A DNA stretch of 64,000 nt from Legionella donaldsonii (GTDB lineage Bacteria; Pseudomonadota; Gammaproteobacteria; Legionellales; Legionellaceae), in the NCBI RefSeq assembly GCF_900452385.1, contig NZ_UGOA01000001.1:288501-352500 (forward strand), read 5' to 3'. The translations under genes and the position numbers were made by a program. The notes beneath the pieces are model-generated. The model had not been told where the DNA came from, did not search any database, and was given only the letters and a program-made list of their open reading frames with translations. Below are positions 20,687 to 29,077 of this stretch, one piece after another (the stretch's first letter is position 1; every line of letters starts with the position of its first letter).

Positions 20687-20716
20687 TTGTTAATAGCGCA
20701 TTAGATCTTATATAAT
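20687..20716 (+). promoter_or_regulatory. Predicted sigma-70 promoter
   Basis: TTGTTA (20687-20692), an 18-base spacer and a consensus TATAAT (20711-20716), 27 bases before the next start codon. Close to consensus at -10; expression from it is inferred. Confidence 0.55.
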
Positions 20717-20742
20717 GCAATTTGATTTTTAAGAGGTTTACA

Positions 20743-21492
20743 ATGGCAAATTTTTGGCAATATCGCGCTACCCAACGATTCTTTTATGGCAATAAGGAAC
20801 AGGGCGGCGGTTACGCATCATTAGAATCTACTCTGAGTGACTGGAACCGAGAACTTCGAGCTGGCGAAGGTACTCAAATTTTAATCAATGGAAGGACTTT
20901 AGCTGATTTAAGACAGGGAAAGGGGGAGTTTCAGACTCTGGAAGAATTGCGTGCTTTTTTTGAGACGGAACTGTTCTCAAAAGCAATGCCAGCAGAAAGA
21001 GAGAGGTTGTCTAATCATGCATTGTCCCATTTTCATCAAGGCGGACTTCTTTTTGCTAGTCACCATTGTTTGGTGAATGCGCAATTAAAGAAAAATACAC
21101 AGATTAAATTCCCTAATGAAGTATCTAAGGTAAACATTGTACCAATTAAGGGTGGTGTTTCTATTATCGCAGATCATACTTATCCAACAGTAGTGGTAGG
21201 GAGCAAAAAAAATACGACGTCTACTTCCTATCATGCACACATTCATTGTGAAATGAGCTTTACCACCAAGGGCATTCATGTGCAGGATTTAACGATCGAT
21301 TGTCCAAATAGTCAGGCTGCCAAAATAATTGACCCCAGGACTATAAGAGAATTGTTACAACACATTATCAACAAAATCTCGCAGGCAATATGGTCTAATG
21401 AAGATCTTCCCCAACCTGCAGAACTTAATGTAGATGATTTGGATGAGGCAAAGGCTGTTATGAGTTTTGCATCGAGAGGTGCAAATAGCTAA
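20743..21492 (+). CDS. Hypothetical protein
   Basis: 249 residues from ATG 20743, which has AAGAGG nine bases upstream; an earlier TTG/ATG frame extension (20722) is less likely. Soluble, no signal peptide. N-terminal half helical; a His-rich patch SYHAHIHCEMSF around residue 170 could bind metal; C-terminus acidic (NVDDLDEAK). Not recognised. Being placed directly after the ankyrin/protease gene with its own promoter, it may be another translocated protein, but this is only positional. Confidence 0.55.
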   Translation: MANFWQYRATQRFFYGNKEQGGGYASLESTLSDWNRELRAGEGTQILINGRTLADLRQGKGEFQTLEELRAFFETELFSKAMPAERERLSNHALSHFHQGGLLFASHHCLVNAQLKKNTQIKFPNEVSKVNIVPIKGGVSIIADHTYPTVVVGSKKNTTSTSYHAHIHCEMSFTTKGIHVQDLTIDCPNSQAAKIIDPRTIRELLQHIINKISQAIWSNEDLPQPAELNVDDLDEAKAVMSFASRGANS

Positions 21493-21551
21493 ATTGCCTG
21501 GTTGAGTCTGACGGGGCGCAGTTTGTCATTGTTGCTGATCTACCTTTGCTC

Positions 21552-21585
21552 ACCTGCATGCCGTGCTTATGCACAGCATGCAGGT
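21552..21585. terminator. Hairpin between convergent genes
   Basis: Perfect 10-bp inverted repeat ACCTGCATGC / GCATGCAGGT with a 14-base loop, midway between the ends of two convergent genes. Likely a bidirectional terminator although T-runs are weak. Confidence 0.5.
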
Positions 21586-21660
21586 CACGGCTTTCAAATT
21601 TAATTGGCAATTCTGCCTTCTAATAAATCCGGAAATCAATCATCCTGCTAATTTTCAAAA

Positions 21661-23064
21661 TTACGTATTAAGAATAATAGGCGGTTTATAGCCACCCAAT
21701 AATTCTTCAAGTCGCTCGGCAACTGCCAGAGCAGTCGTATCTTTCCACCGATTTGCAGCGATTTGGATTCCAATGGGTAATCCCGCAGCTGATGTGCCGC
21801 ATCGTAGACTGACCGTTGGGCATCGGCTCAGATTATGGGTCATCGCATAGGAGAAATCGCTGATTTCTTTGATCCCGATACCATGTGGTTTGGCTACTTT
21901 CGGAAACACTGGGCTGATTAATACATCATACTTATTCATGAAAGAAAAAAGTTCGCTACGAAATAGGTCAATTTCTCTCATGCGATGGTAGAGCTGAGTC
22001 ATTGAAAATTGACAGTTTTCTGCCTGGCGGAGAAATTCTCTTAGTTCCCAGGAAAGGGTTTCAATACCCAGTTGATGTAACACTTGCTTAAATCCTGCCC
22101 CCTGATCCCCGCCAAGAAAAAGATCCCAATGCAGCGCAAATGATTGACTGACACAGGCCGGGCGTTCTTCAACAACGATAGCAACCTCATCCTGCAAGGC
22201 TAAAGCTGCTGCTTTAACAACCTGCTGTATTTCCTGTTCTACGGGAGTAAAACCATTTTCGGTGAAATAGGCAACCCGCAGTTTTTTTAGTGGGGGTGCT
22301 GGTTCAATCGGGACGGGTATTGCATAAGGGTCAAACTGATCAGGGCCTGCAAGCACCGACAAACCCAAGCGGAGATCATTGATGGAACGAGCCATTGGGC
22401 CATAGGTGAGCATAGGACCAATGAGGCCTGGCGAATCTCCTCCGACAGTACCTGTGGATGGGAGATGTCCATGAGTGGGTTTTAAGGCAACAATCCCACA
22501 ACAATGCGCAGGTTGGACAAGACTACCTCCACCATCTGAGCCTATTGCAAAAGGTACACCGCCTGCAGCAATTAACGCGGCAGCTCCACCACTACTTCCA
22601 CCACAAGTTTTATCCAGATCATAAGGATTATTAGTCCGCCCGTAGATTAAATTGTCGGAATCCCCACCGCGACACATTTCTGGAACATTGGTTAATCCAA
22701 TAACAATGGCGCCTTCTGCCTTTAATCGCGCGACAAGCGTTGCATCCTGCTGAGCCTTTCCTGCTTTATAAAAACCAGGGCTGCCAGAAGAGCAAATTAA
22801 GCCGTCCACCTTTAAGGCATCTTTGATTGCAACGGGGAGACCTGTCAATTTTTTTAATGATTTTTTAGCAGCAATTGCCTTGTCGACATAGACTGCCTGC
22901 TGCAAACACTCCTCGGGAGTAAAACGCTGGGTTAAGGCATTAACAACAGGGTTAATTTTTTCGATTTGTTCTAAATGCGCTAGCATCACTTCTTTGGCAG
23001 AAAGCGCTTTTTTCTGTATATGCCGAATTATTTCTAATGCTGTCAGTTGGTGGATGTTATCCAT
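21661..23064 (-). CDS. Amidase-signature family hydrolase
   Basis: 467 residues. The Ser-Ser-Lys triad is complete: Lys81 (GLPVAIKDA), Ser157 in CGGSSGGAA, and Ser181 in IGSDGGGSLVQPA. The usual GTDxGGSIRxPA motif is altered (SLVQPA), which may change substrate binding. Resembles fatty-acid amide hydrolases or GatA-like amidases rather than the GatCAB subunit, since no gatB or gatC is nearby. Substrate unknown; cytoplasmic. Confidence 0.88.
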   Translation of the reverse strand: MDNIHQLTALEIIRHIQKKALSAKEVMLAHLEQIEKINPVVNALTQRFTPEECLQQAVYVDKAIAAKKSLKKLTGLPVAIKDALKVDGLICSSGSPGFYKAGKAQQDATLVARLKAEGAIVIGLTNVPEMCRGGDSDNLIYGRTNNPYDLDKTCGGSSGGAAALIAAGGVPFAIGSDGGGSLVQPAHCCGIVALKPTHGHLPSTGTVGGDSPGLIGPMLTYGPMARSINDLRLGLSVLAGPDQFDPYAIPVPIEPAPPLKKLRVAYFTENGFTPVEQEIQQVVKAAALALQDEVAIVVEERPACVSQSFALHWDLFLGGDQGAGFKQVLHQLGIETLSWELREFLRQAENCQFSMTQLYHRMREIDLFRSELFSFMNKYDVLISPVFPKVAKPHGIGIKEISDFSYAMTHNLSRCPTVSLRCGTSAAGLPIGIQIAANRWKDTTALAVAERLEELLGGYKPPIILNT

Positions 23065-23259
23065 TTCATATAATCCCTACTAGCACATTGAATAGATTTG
23101 CCCTGTTAACGGCTAAAGTAAAAAAAATTAAATTTAATACCATTTTGAATGCACACGAATTACAAATAACATACAAGAGTTAGCATTGAAAAGATTTCAT
23201 TCTTGTTATTAGCAAAATAAGATAAAATTTTTTACCACTCAATTAACAAGGTGGGATTG

Positions 23260-23538
23260 ATGATGGAACAGTTCGCAATGCATTGTTATGTTTCTGGTAA
23301 AGTTCAGGGCGTGTGGTTCCGAGCTTCTACGAAAAATGAGGCTGACCGGTTGGGACTTAAAGGATGGGTACGTAATTTAAGTGATGGGCGAGTAGAGGTT
23401 TTTGCTTGTGGTAATGAAAACCAACTAGAACTCTTTTACGCCTGGCTGCAGCAGGGGCCGCGATTTGCTGTCGTCAGTGAGTGCACGCGAGAAGATTTGC
23501 CCTGGGAGGATCGCCAGGGATTTGAGATTTTGAGGTGA
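23260..23538 (+). CDS. acyP: Acylphosphatase
   Basis: Hydrolyses acyl phosphates. 92 residues from ATG 23260 (or 23263), with AAGGTGGG six bases upstream; GTG 23251 is in frame but lies within that site. Both family signatures are intact: VSGKVQGVWFR with the phosphate-binding loop and catalytic Arg, and GWVRNLSDGRVEV with the catalytic Asn. Confidence 0.93.
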   Translation: MMEQFAMHCYVSGKVQGVWFRASTKNEADRLGLKGWVRNLSDGRVEVFACGNENQLELFYAWLQQGPRFAVVSECTREDLPWEDRQGFEILR

Positions 23539-23593
23539 TTGCACAAGGGTAGGCTATTCTGAAATATATCTCGATAATTAAAAAGGAGTGGTC

Positions 23594-23944
23594 ATGTCTG
23601 CAAGACAGCAAGAATACAACACACCGTTAAATATTTATTTGCACCTGCTTCGTAATACTTCTATCGGTCTTATGCTTATCGCCGCGGCCCTCTTTACTGG
23701 TATGCTGGGCTATCATGTCTTTGAACAAATGTCTTGGATTGATTCCTTCCTCAATGCTTCAATGATTCTGTCAGGAATGGGGCCAGCAGCAACGCTCACC
23801 ACGTCCGCAGGCAAACTCTTTGCTGGTTTATACGCCTTATTCAGCGGTCTCGCTTTTATTGCTATCGTCGTTATTATGCTTTCACCCGTCATCCACAAAT
23901 TTTTTCGTAAAATTCATTTGGAGAGTGGCCGGTATAAGGATTGA
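23594..23944 (+). CDS. Two-helix membrane protein with channel-like pore region
   Basis: 116 residues from ATG 23594 (AAGGAG at 23583). Two membrane helices (about 22-44 and 80-103) flank a re-entrant-looking segment: W-I-D-S-F-L-N-A-S, then SGMGPAATLTTSAGKLFAGLYALF. This matches the layout of two-TM potassium-channel domains (pore helix, filter, second helix), but the TVGYGD filter is replaced by SGMGPAA. Function therefore unknown; ion conduction is inference. Possibly cotranscribed with acyP (56-base gap). Confidence 0.65.
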   Translation: MSARQQEYNTPLNIYLHLLRNTSIGLMLIAAALFTGMLGYHVFEQMSWIDSFLNASMILSGMGPAATLTTSAGKLFAGLYALFSGLAFIAIVVIMLSPVIHKFFRKIHLESGRYKD

Positions 23945-24000
23945 TAGAAATTTCCCCCTTGTAAAAATCCAATTATTATTGAGAGGCTATTAGCCGAGTA

Positions 24001-24022
24001 AATACCGTATTAATACGGTATT
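24001..24022. promoter_or_regulatory. Perfect 22-bp palindrome, candidate LuxR-type operator
   Basis: AATACCGTAT-TA-ATACGGTATT, arms of 10 bp. It lies 73 bases before the luxR-type start codon. A TATAAT at 24042-24047 predicts transcription from about 24054, which puts the palindrome centre at -42.5, where LuxR-type activators usually bind. Autoregulation is therefore plausible but unproven. Confidence 0.6.
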
Positions 24023-24094
24023 CAGTAAGTCAGCTGTTGATTATAATTAGCACTTTAGTTATTAGCCAAAAATGAAGTAAATAAAGGTATTTTT

Positions 24095-24904
24095 ATGGGG
24101 AAAATATTAGCAGAATTACAACGCCATCCTACCTTGCTTTATACAGAAGAATTAAAAAATTTATGCAAGCCTCTTGAGTCCATTGATATTACTACTTTTT
24201 CTCATGTCAGAGTTTATAATGATCAGCGCTTAACAGTATTATGTAATCATCCCGATTTCATGATCAATTATGCCAAGAGAAAATATTATGATGCTGATCC
24301 CTGCATTAACATTAAACCGGAAACGATTGATTTCGGCCAATATTTAGTATGGGATGCGGTTGAGTGCTATGGTAAAACAGCGGCGATGATGCAAGATGCA
24401 GCTGATTTTGATTTCAAACATATATTTACTATTATAAAAAGTCAAACTGAATTCACTGATTTTTATCATTTTGGAACGCATCTTTTAAATCAATCCATTA
24501 ATCAAATCTATATTAATAATCTTGATTTACTTACGCGTTTCATTTCCTTTTTTGATAAGCAAGTAAATCAAGAAAGAGAGCTGGCAAGGGCTTATAAAAT
24601 TGTGTTTAATCCCGATAAAGTGAAAGCCTGTGTGTCAGTTGATCCTAGCAATTTCATTATAAATAAGCATAAAAAGAGAAACGCCTTTTTAAAAGCCCTA
24701 GCGATATCAGATAATAAAAAATTAACAGCAAAGGATAAAATCTGTGCTGATTTGCTTATTCAGGGAAAAACAGTAAAAGAAATAGCACAATTAACGGAAC
24801 GCTCCTGTCGTACTATTGAAGATAGAGTTGATTCATTAAAATATAAATTTAATGCTAAAAATAGAACAGACTTGGTTGTTAAACTATTGGCTGAATTTTA
24901 TTAG
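24095..24904 (+). CDS. LuxR-family transcriptional regulator
   Basis: 269 residues. The C-terminal 60 residues form a LuxR helix-turn-helix (LTAKDKICADLLIQGKTVKEIA, then RSCRTIEDRVDSLKYKF). The N-terminal 190 residues look like a ligand-binding domain of the kind in LuxR solos, though the usual homoserine-lactone Trp/Tyr pattern is not clear. No luxI-like gene is in the window. The stop codon overlaps the end of a MITE-like repeat. May regulate itself and the double-GNAT gene 84 bases downstream. Confidence 0.85.
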   Translation: MGKILAELQRHPTLLYTEELKNLCKPLESIDITTFSHVRVYNDQRLTVLCNHPDFMINYAKRKYYDADPCINIKPETIDFGQYLVWDAVECYGKTAAMMQDAADFDFKHIFTIIKSQTEFTDFYHFGTHLLNQSINQIYINNLDLLTRFISFFDKQVNQERELARAYKIVFNPDKVKACVSVDPSNFIINKHKKRNAFLKALAISDNKKLTAKDKICADLLIQGKTVKEIAQLTERSCRTIEDRVDSLKYKFNAKNRTDLVVKLLAEFY

Positions 24905-24960
24905 GTCTGTTTATATTTTTACTATCTAGGCCGAAAAGCTAGCGAAATGTCAACAGACCT
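24903..24960. repeat. MITE-like inverted-repeat element, copy 1
   Basis: 58 bases with perfect 9-bp ends AGGTCTGTT / AACAGACCT and an internal block CTATCTAGGCCGAAAAGC-TAGCGAAATGTC. The block recurs, inverted and expanded, at 57686-57764. The element begins inside the luxR-type stop codon. Confidence 0.7.
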
Positions 24961-24988
24961 CGTCGTCATGTGTTAACTAGAGAAAACG

Positions 24989-25969
24989 ATGAATTTAACA
25001 ATTACCCCAATTAAAGAAGACGAGTTATCTGTCTTAATGCTGGAAGAAGCTGCTAAAGAGGGATGGCTATACAGTTCATATGATGTAGATTGTTATTTTA
25101 ATTATCCACTTAATCGAATTTATGCGATTAACGTCGATGATGAGTTGGCTGGCTGTGTACTCTTACATGAAAGTTTGAGCCGGGTACAAGGAAGGCCGCT
25201 GCGTTCAGCAGGCTTTTTTTTGGTAAAAGAAAAGTACCGTGGTCAAAGAGTTGTCGGTCCGCTATTATGGCAGAATGCCATTACAGCTTCTATTTCTAGA
25301 GAGATGCTGGTTTGTTTTCATGCGGTACCTCGCGCAGTTAATTTTTATGAGCGCTTAGGTTTTCTAAGAACATCGCTAGTCAATATTTTTTATTCTCTTC
25401 AGCTCAAACAAATTAACAATGCTCCATTAGCGACAATTATTCCGCTTATTGAAAATGGAGTACTTAAAAGGATTGTCTCATTTCAAGAGATTGATGGTTA
25501 TACAGAAACATTATTTAATGGTACAAGTGGGGCGGGTTTTTTTGATTTCATTCACCACTGGGTTTCCCGTCCTGATGCTATCATTCTTGCCTATTATGAA
25601 CAGGGAGTTGTTAAAGGCTATGGCGTTTTAACAGTCTGTAAACAGAGTCGTAAGAAAGGTGAAACCTCATTATGTTACCGCGTGTCACCTCTTTATGCTG
25701 ATTCGATTGAAATAGCAGATTCTTTATTAAAAGCCCTGATCTATTATACTTGGCAAAACAAGGTAGACCGTATTGAATTAAACTCATTGGCAAGCTTGGG
25801 TACAGCATTTGCACACAAGCTCGCCGACCTTGGATTTATCGCCAGTGGTATGAATTATGTGGTAGCCAACCATGGTCATCTAATTGACAGCAAAGCAGCA
25901 ATTTTAGACAAAATTTTTACGAGTTTGCCGCTTGAATACCCACATGAAGTAACAGGTGGATTTGACTAG
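24989..25969 (+). CDS. Tandem GNAT acetyltransferase
   Basis: 326 residues, two GNAT-like halves. The first has a recognisable acetyl-CoA region (FFLVKEKYRGQRVVGPLLW, residues about 77-95) and NFYERLGF; the second (about 170-310) is more diverged but keeps LADLGFIASGM near its end. Similar double-GNAT proteins acetylate small molecules or polyamines; substrate unknown. Lies immediately downstream of the luxR-type gene and the repeat. Confidence 0.78.
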   Translation: MNLTITPIKEDELSVLMLEEAAKEGWLYSSYDVDCYFNYPLNRIYAINVDDELAGCVLLHESLSRVQGRPLRSAGFFLVKEKYRGQRVVGPLLWQNAITASISREMLVCFHAVPRAVNFYERLGFLRTSLVNIFYSLQLKQINNAPLATIIPLIENGVLKRIVSFQEIDGYTETLFNGTSGAGFFDFIHHWVSRPDAIILAYYEQGVVKGYGVLTVCKQSRKKGETSLCYRVSPLYADSIEIADSLLKALIYYTWQNKVDRIELNSLASLGTAFAHKLADLGFIASGMNYVVANHGHLIDSKAAILDKIFTSLPLEYPHEVTGGFD

Positions 25970-26074
25970 AGTTGTTTTTATGTCGGATTATAGTGAAGAG
26001 ATTAGCCGAGGCATTTAGGCATTGGAGGCCGGTCAACACGCCTGAACAAGCAATAGGAATATAAGGAAATTTTC

Positions 26075-27079
26075 ATGTCGAATTCATCTGCCAAGATAGT
26101 CCGTTTTCACACACTTGGGGGGCCAGAAGTACTAAAGATAGAAGAGGTCCCACTACCAGAACCAGGCGAAGGAGAGGTGCGCTTACGTGTTCACGCGATT
26201 GGTTTAAACCGCGCTGAGATCATGTTTCGTACGGGAAACTATTTGATACAACCCGATTTGCCTTCCAAGATCGGTTATGAAGCATCGGGTGTAGTCGAAG
26301 CGGTTGGTCCTCATGGGGATAAAAAGAGGATTGGTCAGGTATATAGTACGGTACCGTGTTTTAATCTTGGTAAATATGGGGTATATGGAGAAGTAGCAAT
26401 AGTACCCACTTTTTCACTTGCAAAGTACCCAAAGAAACTGTCCTATGAGGAAGGAGCTTCTATTTGGATGCAGTACCTGACCGCATATGGGGCTTTAATT
26501 CATTATGGGAAACTTGCCCAGAATGATTTCGTTTTGATTACGGCTGCAAGCAGTAGTGTAGGCCTGGCTGCCATACAAATTGCACATGCCCAGAAGGCAA
26601 TCAGTATTGTAACGACGCGAACAACTATGAAAAAAGAAGAATTATTAGCCTTAGGCGCTGATCATGTTATTGTCACAAACGACGAGAATCTACCTGCCCG
26701 TATCAAAGAAATCACCAATGGGAAAGGCGTGAAGATAGTTTTCGATCCTATAGCTGGTAAGGGTGTTGAACTACTGGCAGAGACAATCGCTCCAGGCGGA
26801 ATCCTTTTTGTTTATGGGAATTTGTCGATGGAGCCAATGACTCCATTTCCACTTTTGACAGCATTAAACAAAGGCATTTCAATGCGGGGTTATACCCTCT
26901 TTGAAATTGTTAGCTTACCCGAAGTTCGTGCCAAAGCTGAAAAATATATTTTTGACCATTTAGAAGATGGCTCGTTTGAGCCCCAAATTGCTCGAACCTT
27001 TACTCTAGAGCAGATTGCAGAAGCGCATCGTTATATGGAGTCAAATGAACAAATTGGTAAGATTATAGTCAGGCCTTAA
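26075..27079 (+). CDS. Zinc-independent quinone oxidoreductase / MDR-family dehydrogenase
   Basis: 334 residues. Medium-chain dehydrogenase fold: N-terminal catalytic domain (HTLGGPEVLKIEEVPLPEPGEGEV) and Rossmann domain with the short motif AASSSVGLAAIQIA (about 158-171) typical of NADPH quinone oxidoreductases. No structural zinc cysteines. C-terminal EAHRYMESNEQIGKIIV is the family end. Natural substrate unknown. Its stop codon lies within a hairpin shared with the opposite gene. Confidence 0.87.
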   Translation: MSNSSAKIVRFHTLGGPEVLKIEEVPLPEPGEGEVRLRVHAIGLNRAEIMFRTGNYLIQPDLPSKIGYEASGVVEAVGPHGDKKRIGQVYSTVPCFNLGKYGVYGEVAIVPTFSLAKYPKKLSYEEGASIWMQYLTAYGALIHYGKLAQNDFVLITAASSSVGLAAIQIAHAQKAISIVTTRTTMKKEELLALGADHVIVTNDENLPARIKEITNGKGVKIVFDPIAGKGVELLAETIAPGGILFVYGNLSMEPMTPFPLLTALNKGISMRGYTLFEIVSLPEVRAKAEKYIFDHLEDGSFEPQIARTFTLEQIAEAHRYMESNEQIGKIIVRP

Positions 27080-27090
27080 TTAAAGGCCTG
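27070..27090. terminator. Bidirectional hairpin carrying both convergent stop codons
   Basis: Perfect 8-bp stem CAGGCCTT / AAGGCCTG with loop AATTA. The TAA of the oxidoreductase (27077-27079) and the TAA of the opposite gene (27080-27082) abut in the hairpin; T-rich sequence follows on the plus strand. Confidence 0.7.
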
Positions 27091-28306
27091 CTTTTATGCA
27101 TTCAGCTTCTTGAAGAGCTGCTGCAAATTCCTCGTCAATTTCTTCTATCTCTTCTGCGCTTCGATCGGTTAGATCGATGTCCAGATCTTTTTCAAGATCC
27201 TGAACAGGAATTCTATTTTGCAGGTTGGCAAAGAAACCTTGTCTATTGATTACGTCATAAACGGTGTTCTTTACAAGTGTTTGATAGTTCTCAAATTGCT
27301 CATGCTCTGAATTTTGAGTCGCTACAGTCGCTTCGATAACCTGATCGACTTTTTCACTAAGTTCTATGTCTTCACTAAAAAGTAATTCAGGAAGTGCCTC
27401 ATACTCTTCTTGCGAAAGTTGTTTTTCAAGCAGTTCGACCAGGATGTCTGCGTGGCTATGCTCCAGATAATCGGAATCTGCTATTGTTCGGTACGCGTTA
27501 ATTACCCGAGTGCCGCAATCAAAATCATTGAATTGATCTTCAGTAGAGTACACCAATAATTCATTATAATTGTCTTTGCCAATCAATTTATCGAGCAAAG
27601 CAGTGCTGTGTTTCAGCATTCCTTTTTGTCTGATTGAAAGTGCTGCTTCATCGTCTATAAAAGGTTGTTCGTCTTGTATCGACCAGACGTCTTCCTCGCC
27701 TTCTTTTTCTTTTAGTAAATAAAACCAATGTCCATCATAGTTAACCGGTAAAAATACTTTCTTTCCTTCTCTGGCAGCATGCTCTATCAAGGCTTTTACC
27801 TGCTCTTCCTGGTCTGTAGACATTTCCAGGAGTGAAAAGGGGGCTGAGACTAAAACGTCATCAGAAATAAAATCAGGATCTTCCAAGAGGTCAGTCATAT
27901 CTTTTATGGTGAGTAAGGTTTGCGCAGAAACCTCCCCTCTTTTTTGGTATTGATCAGCGATGCTTAGATAAGCCTGATCATGTAGGGTAACTAAAGCCAA
28001 GGTTGCTTTTTTTACCTCTATGTCAAAGGTCTGTTTCCAGGTTAAGAATTCCTGATCCCATACGACATTGGCTTCTTCTAACTTTTCGTATTGTGCCATA
28101 AGCTTTAGTAAGCGGCTTAAAAGTCCACTGGCTTTCATAACATTTAATGCAGCCATATTGTATAACGGTATATCATTTTCGGTGCAAAGGGCGATGATAG
28201 CTTCTTTTTTTGCTACCCACTGGTCTTCTTCTTGCTCAATAACCAGCTGGCTTAAACTGTCATATTCGTCGCGCAATTTACCTTGTTCTGCAAGTGATAA
28301 AGCCAT
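27080..28306 (-). CDS. Ulp1-like (CE clan) cysteine-protease protein, effector candidate
   Basis: 408 residues from ATG 28306 (MALSLAEQ); 28351 is a less likely start. Residues about 180-275 fit a C48/CE-clan protease: His193 (YDGHWFYLL), Asp212 (WSIQDEQP), Gln258 (TEDQFND) and Cys264 (FDCGTRVINAYR), in the correct H-D-Q-C order. These peptidases remove SUMO/Nedd8/ubiquitin-like modifiers or acetylate host proteins. No signal peptide; the C-terminus is a classic Glu-rich block (SAEEIEEIDEEFAAAL) ending in a hydrophobic residue, as in Dot/Icm substrates. Host substrate unknown. Confidence 0.82.
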   Translation of the reverse strand: MALSLAEQGKLRDEYDSLSQLVIEQEEDQWVAKKEAIIALCTENDIPLYNMAALNVMKASGLLSRLLKLMAQYEKLEEANVVWDQEFLTWKQTFDIEVKKATLALVTLHDQAYLSIADQYQKRGEVSAQTLLTIKDMTDLLEDPDFISDDVLVSAPFSLLEMSTDQEEQVKALIEHAAREGKKVFLPVNYDGHWFYLLKEKEGEEDVWSIQDEQPFIDDEAALSIRQKGMLKHSTALLDKLIGKDNYNELLVYSTEDQFNDFDCGTRVINAYRTIADSDYLEHSHADILVELLEKQLSQEEYEALPELLFSEDIELSEKVDQVIEATVATQNSEHEQFENYQTLVKNTVYDVINRQGFFANLQNRIPVQDLEKDLDIDLTDRSAEEIEEIDEEFAAALQEAECIKAGL

Positions 28307-28405
28307 AATCGTTGCCTTAATAAAAGTTGGTTTACACCATTTGTGTGACATAATATCACAATGAAATTAAGTAAAGATTAATTCTAAATTTAAAGGATTA
28401 AAAAG

Positions 28406-28696
28406 ATGATTACAGTGTTTGCTACAGTGACGGCCAAAGATGGCAGTGAATCAAAGGTAAAAGAAGCATTATTAGCGTTGGTGAACCCCTCGCGCCAAGA
28501 GTCAGGCTGCATTGAATATCATTTCTACCAGGGGCAAGATAATCCTTGCGAATTTGTCTGCTTTGAAGAATGGGAAAGTAGAAGTCATCTTGATCAGCAT
28601 ATGCAAACTAACCATCTTCGAGCCTGTCTAGCCAAAATAGAAGTCTGGCTGGGAAAACCTGTCAGCATGATTATTAGCGATAAAATCTCAGCGTAA
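28406..28696 (+). CDS. Antibiotic-biosynthesis monooxygenase-family protein (YgiN-like)
   Basis: 96 residues with the ABM dimeric alpha-beta-barrel pattern: MITVFATVTAKDGSE, CIEYHFYQGQDNP, FVCFEEWESRSHLDQHMQT. Family members include quinol monooxygenase YgiN and many of unknown role. AAAGGA precedes the ATG. Confidence 0.88.
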   Translation: MITVFATVTAKDGSESKVKEALLALVNPSRQESGCIEYHFYQGQDNPCEFVCFEEWESRSHLDQHMQTNHLRACLAKIEVWLGKPVSMIISDKISA

Positions 28697-28925
28697 TTAC
28701 TTTATTTTTAGAGTAGTTTGAATAAAAAAGAGCGTGCATGCGTTGGTACGCTACCTGCAGACTAACCTGGGCAATGATCTGAAAAGGAGGCTAATGCCGG
28801 ATTACACGGCCGCTCCATAATTAAGAAGATGCGATTCATCTTTTTAACATCATGACTATCTATTTATTAATCCAGCATGTTTATTGACAGCCTGATCTTG
28901 GCTCGTTAGACTCGTGATGAATGAT

Positions 28926-29008
28926 TCACCAGGGGTGCTTTGGTTCCTGCCAAAGCTGAGAAAGACCCTTATAACCTGCACTGGGTAATGCCTGCGGAGG
29001 GAGAGTGA
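28926..29008 (+). ncRNA. TPP (THI-element) riboswitch
   Basis: All conserved blocks are present in order: CAGGGGTGC (28930s), GCTGAGAAAGACCCTT, AACCTGCACTGGGTAATGCC and TGCGGAGGGA, closed by a TCAC/GTGA P1 stem. The thi-box consensus matches nearly base for base. Located 70 bases before the TenA start. Confidence 0.95.
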
Positions 29009-29055
29009 GATTGATGAAACTGAGTTTTTGGGCTCTGTATACTCATTGGCTACTT

Positions 29056-29077
29056 CCTCCGATTTATTTTGAGGAGG
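29056..29077 (+). promoter_or_regulatory. Anti-Shine-Dalgarno hairpin of the riboswitch
   Basis: CCTCC (29056-29060) can pair with GGAGG (29073-29077), which is the Shine-Dalgarno GAGGAGGT six bases before ATG 29084. When TPP binds upstream, this pairing would block translation. The switching partner that frees the site without TPP was not traced. Confidence 0.65.
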
